DNA of 14,937 nucleotides from JBDNFP01 sp041689775 (GTDB lineage: Bacteria > Bacteroidota > Bacteroidia > Cytophagales > Spirosomataceae): the NCBI GenBank assembly GCA_041689775.1, contig JBDNFP010000138.1, positions 1 through 14,937 of the forward strand, written 5' to 3'. Numbering within the stretch: position 1 is the stretch's first letter; each line of letters opens with the position of its first letter. Positions 14,486 to 14,937 of this stretch are shown here, in pieces. Below the pieces are notes generated by a model, which saw only the letters and a list, made by a program, of their open reading frames with translations, was not told the DNA's origin and ran no database searches. The position numbers were made by a program, and so were the translations under genes.

Positions 14486-14493
14486 TTATGGGC
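14358..14493. repeat. attC-like imperfect palindrome between the two cassettes
   Basis: Left arm: core TCCGCTAACA (14358-14367), GCA, C, CTACCC (14372-14377), AAAA, GGCGGG (14382-14387), GTTT. Right arm: CCCGCC (14460-14465), CTTC, GGGTAG (14470-14475), C, TGC, AAACC, core GTTATGGGC (14485-14493). GGCGGG/CCCGCC and CTACCC/GGGTAG pair perfectly. The AAAA/CTTC segment has two mismatches, GCA/TGC pair around a C-C mismatch, and the bases next to the cores are unpaired and unequal, like the extrahelical bases and spacers of attC sites. TTTGTGGTA occurs twice in the loop (14409-14417, 14445-14453). The length lies at the long end of known attC sites. The two outer cores do not match each other, as expected when the second belongs to the next cassette. 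Confidence 0.6.
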
Positions 14494-14497
14494 AAAT

Positions 14498-14530
14498 TTA
14501 ACTCACCGAGTTAAGTGACTACTAACTTTG
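14498..14530 (+). promoter_or_regulatory. Cassette 2 leader: hairpin plus TAACTTTG promoter box
   Basis: TAACTTTG at 14523-14530 matches TAnnTTTG exactly, 34 bases before the ATG. TTTA at 14497-14500 is the only -33 candidate. TTAACTC-acc-GAGTTAA (14498-14514) is a perfect 7-bp dyad across the promoter spacer, and the -7 box lies in another dyad, AACTTT-g-AAAGTT (14524-14536). The cassette gene thus seems to carry its own, possibly operator-controlled, promoter. Confidence 0.5.
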
Positions 14531-14564
14531 AAAGTTACAGCGAAAAAAAACAACACTAAAAAAA

Positions 14565-14912
14565 ATGAACAAATATAACCTTATTGACAAATTCTTTTCA
14601 GACCAAGAGGACTATACAAAATTTTTGGTTGGACTAAAACAACGAGTACTAGCAAACGATGAGGCGACCTGCTTTGCTGAATTGAAAAAGGAAGATGAAT
14701 GTTTTCTTTACAAACTTACTTGGTTAGCAGACGGCAAATTCATTGGAGACTATGTAAAACCATTCAGAGCATCAATTGACAACATCAACACCTTTAATGA
14801 AGGATGTAAGATTTTAGCCAACAGATTATCCATATATATTGAAACAGGAAATATTGACTTAGTTCCGAGTGAACCGCCTGCATGTATGGAACTAACAGAA
14901 ATAAAATCGTAA
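14565..14912 (+). CDS. Cassette 2 gene: 115-aa protein of unknown function
   Basis: A small, soluble-looking protein with no signal peptide, membrane helix or motif I can name. The N-terminal half is charged and probably helical (NLIDKFFSDQEDYTKFLVGLK). The middle has WLADGKFIGDYVKPFR. The C-terminal part has a helix (NTFNEGCKILANRLSIYIETG) and a tail with PSEPPACMEL. Three Cys residues are scattered without a CxxC pattern. The start follows an A-run leader (aacactaaaaaaaATG) usual for Bacteroidota, behind an exact -7 box. Base composition is A+T-rich like the first cassette and unlike the core genes, which supports acquisition with the array. Its own closing palindrome would lie beyond the window. 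Confidence 0.72.
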   Translation: MNKYNLIDKFFSDQEDYTKFLVGLKQRVLANDEATCFAELKKEDECFLYKLTWLADGKFIGDYVKPFRASIDNINTFNEGCKILANRLSIYIETGNIDLVPSEPPACMELTEIKS

Positions 14913-14917
14913 GCCTT

Positions 14918-14937
14918 ATGGAAATAAATTCGCTTGA
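14918..14937 (+). CDS. Possible start of a second gene in cassette 2, cut by the window edge
   Basis: ATG at 14918, five bases after the previous stop, followed by five sense codons (MEINSL) and then the window end. The close spacing suggests a coupled second gene, but six codons cannot establish it. Confidence 0.2.

Overview
The window looks like a chromosomal segment from a Bacteroidota bacterium, probably order Cytophagales (Spirosomataceae/Cytophagaceae-like). The protein families, A-rich leaders in place of clear Shine-Dalgarno sites, and TAnnTTTG-type -7 boxes all point that way. The placement is my inference from protein character; no search was run. The housekeeping part is roughly half G+C (one 60-base line I counted near 7141 is 58%). 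The last ~1.6 kb is clearly A+T-richer (a line at 13381 is 33%).

Left edge (1-94): the start of an insertion sequence that runs off the window. It has an IS1-like end at about 72-94 and the first 18 codons of a minus-strand zinc-ribbon InsA-like protein. It ends about 10 bp beyond the stop of the next gene.

104-5170, all minus strand, transcribed right to left: a fumarylacetoacetate-hydrolase-fold protein, a secreted M23 metallopeptidase, a Bcp/PrxQ peroxiredoxin, then the two halves of a split transketolase (thiamine-diphosphate half first, pyrimidine/C-terminal half second). The gaps from M23 onward are short (39-74 bp), so those four could share a transcript.

5344-6860, plus strand: two lipoprotein hydrolases, an M48 zinc protease and an NlpC/P60 (C40) peptidase, separated by a good terminator. 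With the M23 protein they make an envelope-maintenance neighbourhood.

6973-12725, plus strand: a 408-aa polytopic membrane protein with two copies of an LSPPH motif. Its stop overlaps the start of a 551-aa exported membrane-anchored protein with two copies of an H...HLHP motif. Next comes an 882-aa exported beta-propeller/HEAT/cytochrome c protein (one CIACH heme site). A strong terminator follows. The first two genes belong to families I cannot name. The His motifs and cytochrome neighbour suggest a periplasmic metal or redox role, which is inference.

12786-13333: a gene-free stretch with a small REP-like palindrome, promoter-like elements, and a 10-bp perfect hairpin right before a cassette boundary.

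13336-14937: what looks like a gene-cassette array of integron type with no integrase in view. Cassette 1 starts with TGTTAGCGGA. It carries one gene of about 320 codons broken by an in-frame TAA, and it ends in a ~136-bp imperfect palindrome whose first core (TCCGCTAACA) is the exact complement of the cassette's own first 10 bases. That is the relation expected between an integrated cassette's 5' end and its own attC. Cassette 2 then begins with GTTATGGGC, has its own TAACTTTG promoter box, and encodes a 115-aa protein of unknown function. This array is the most unusual part of the window.
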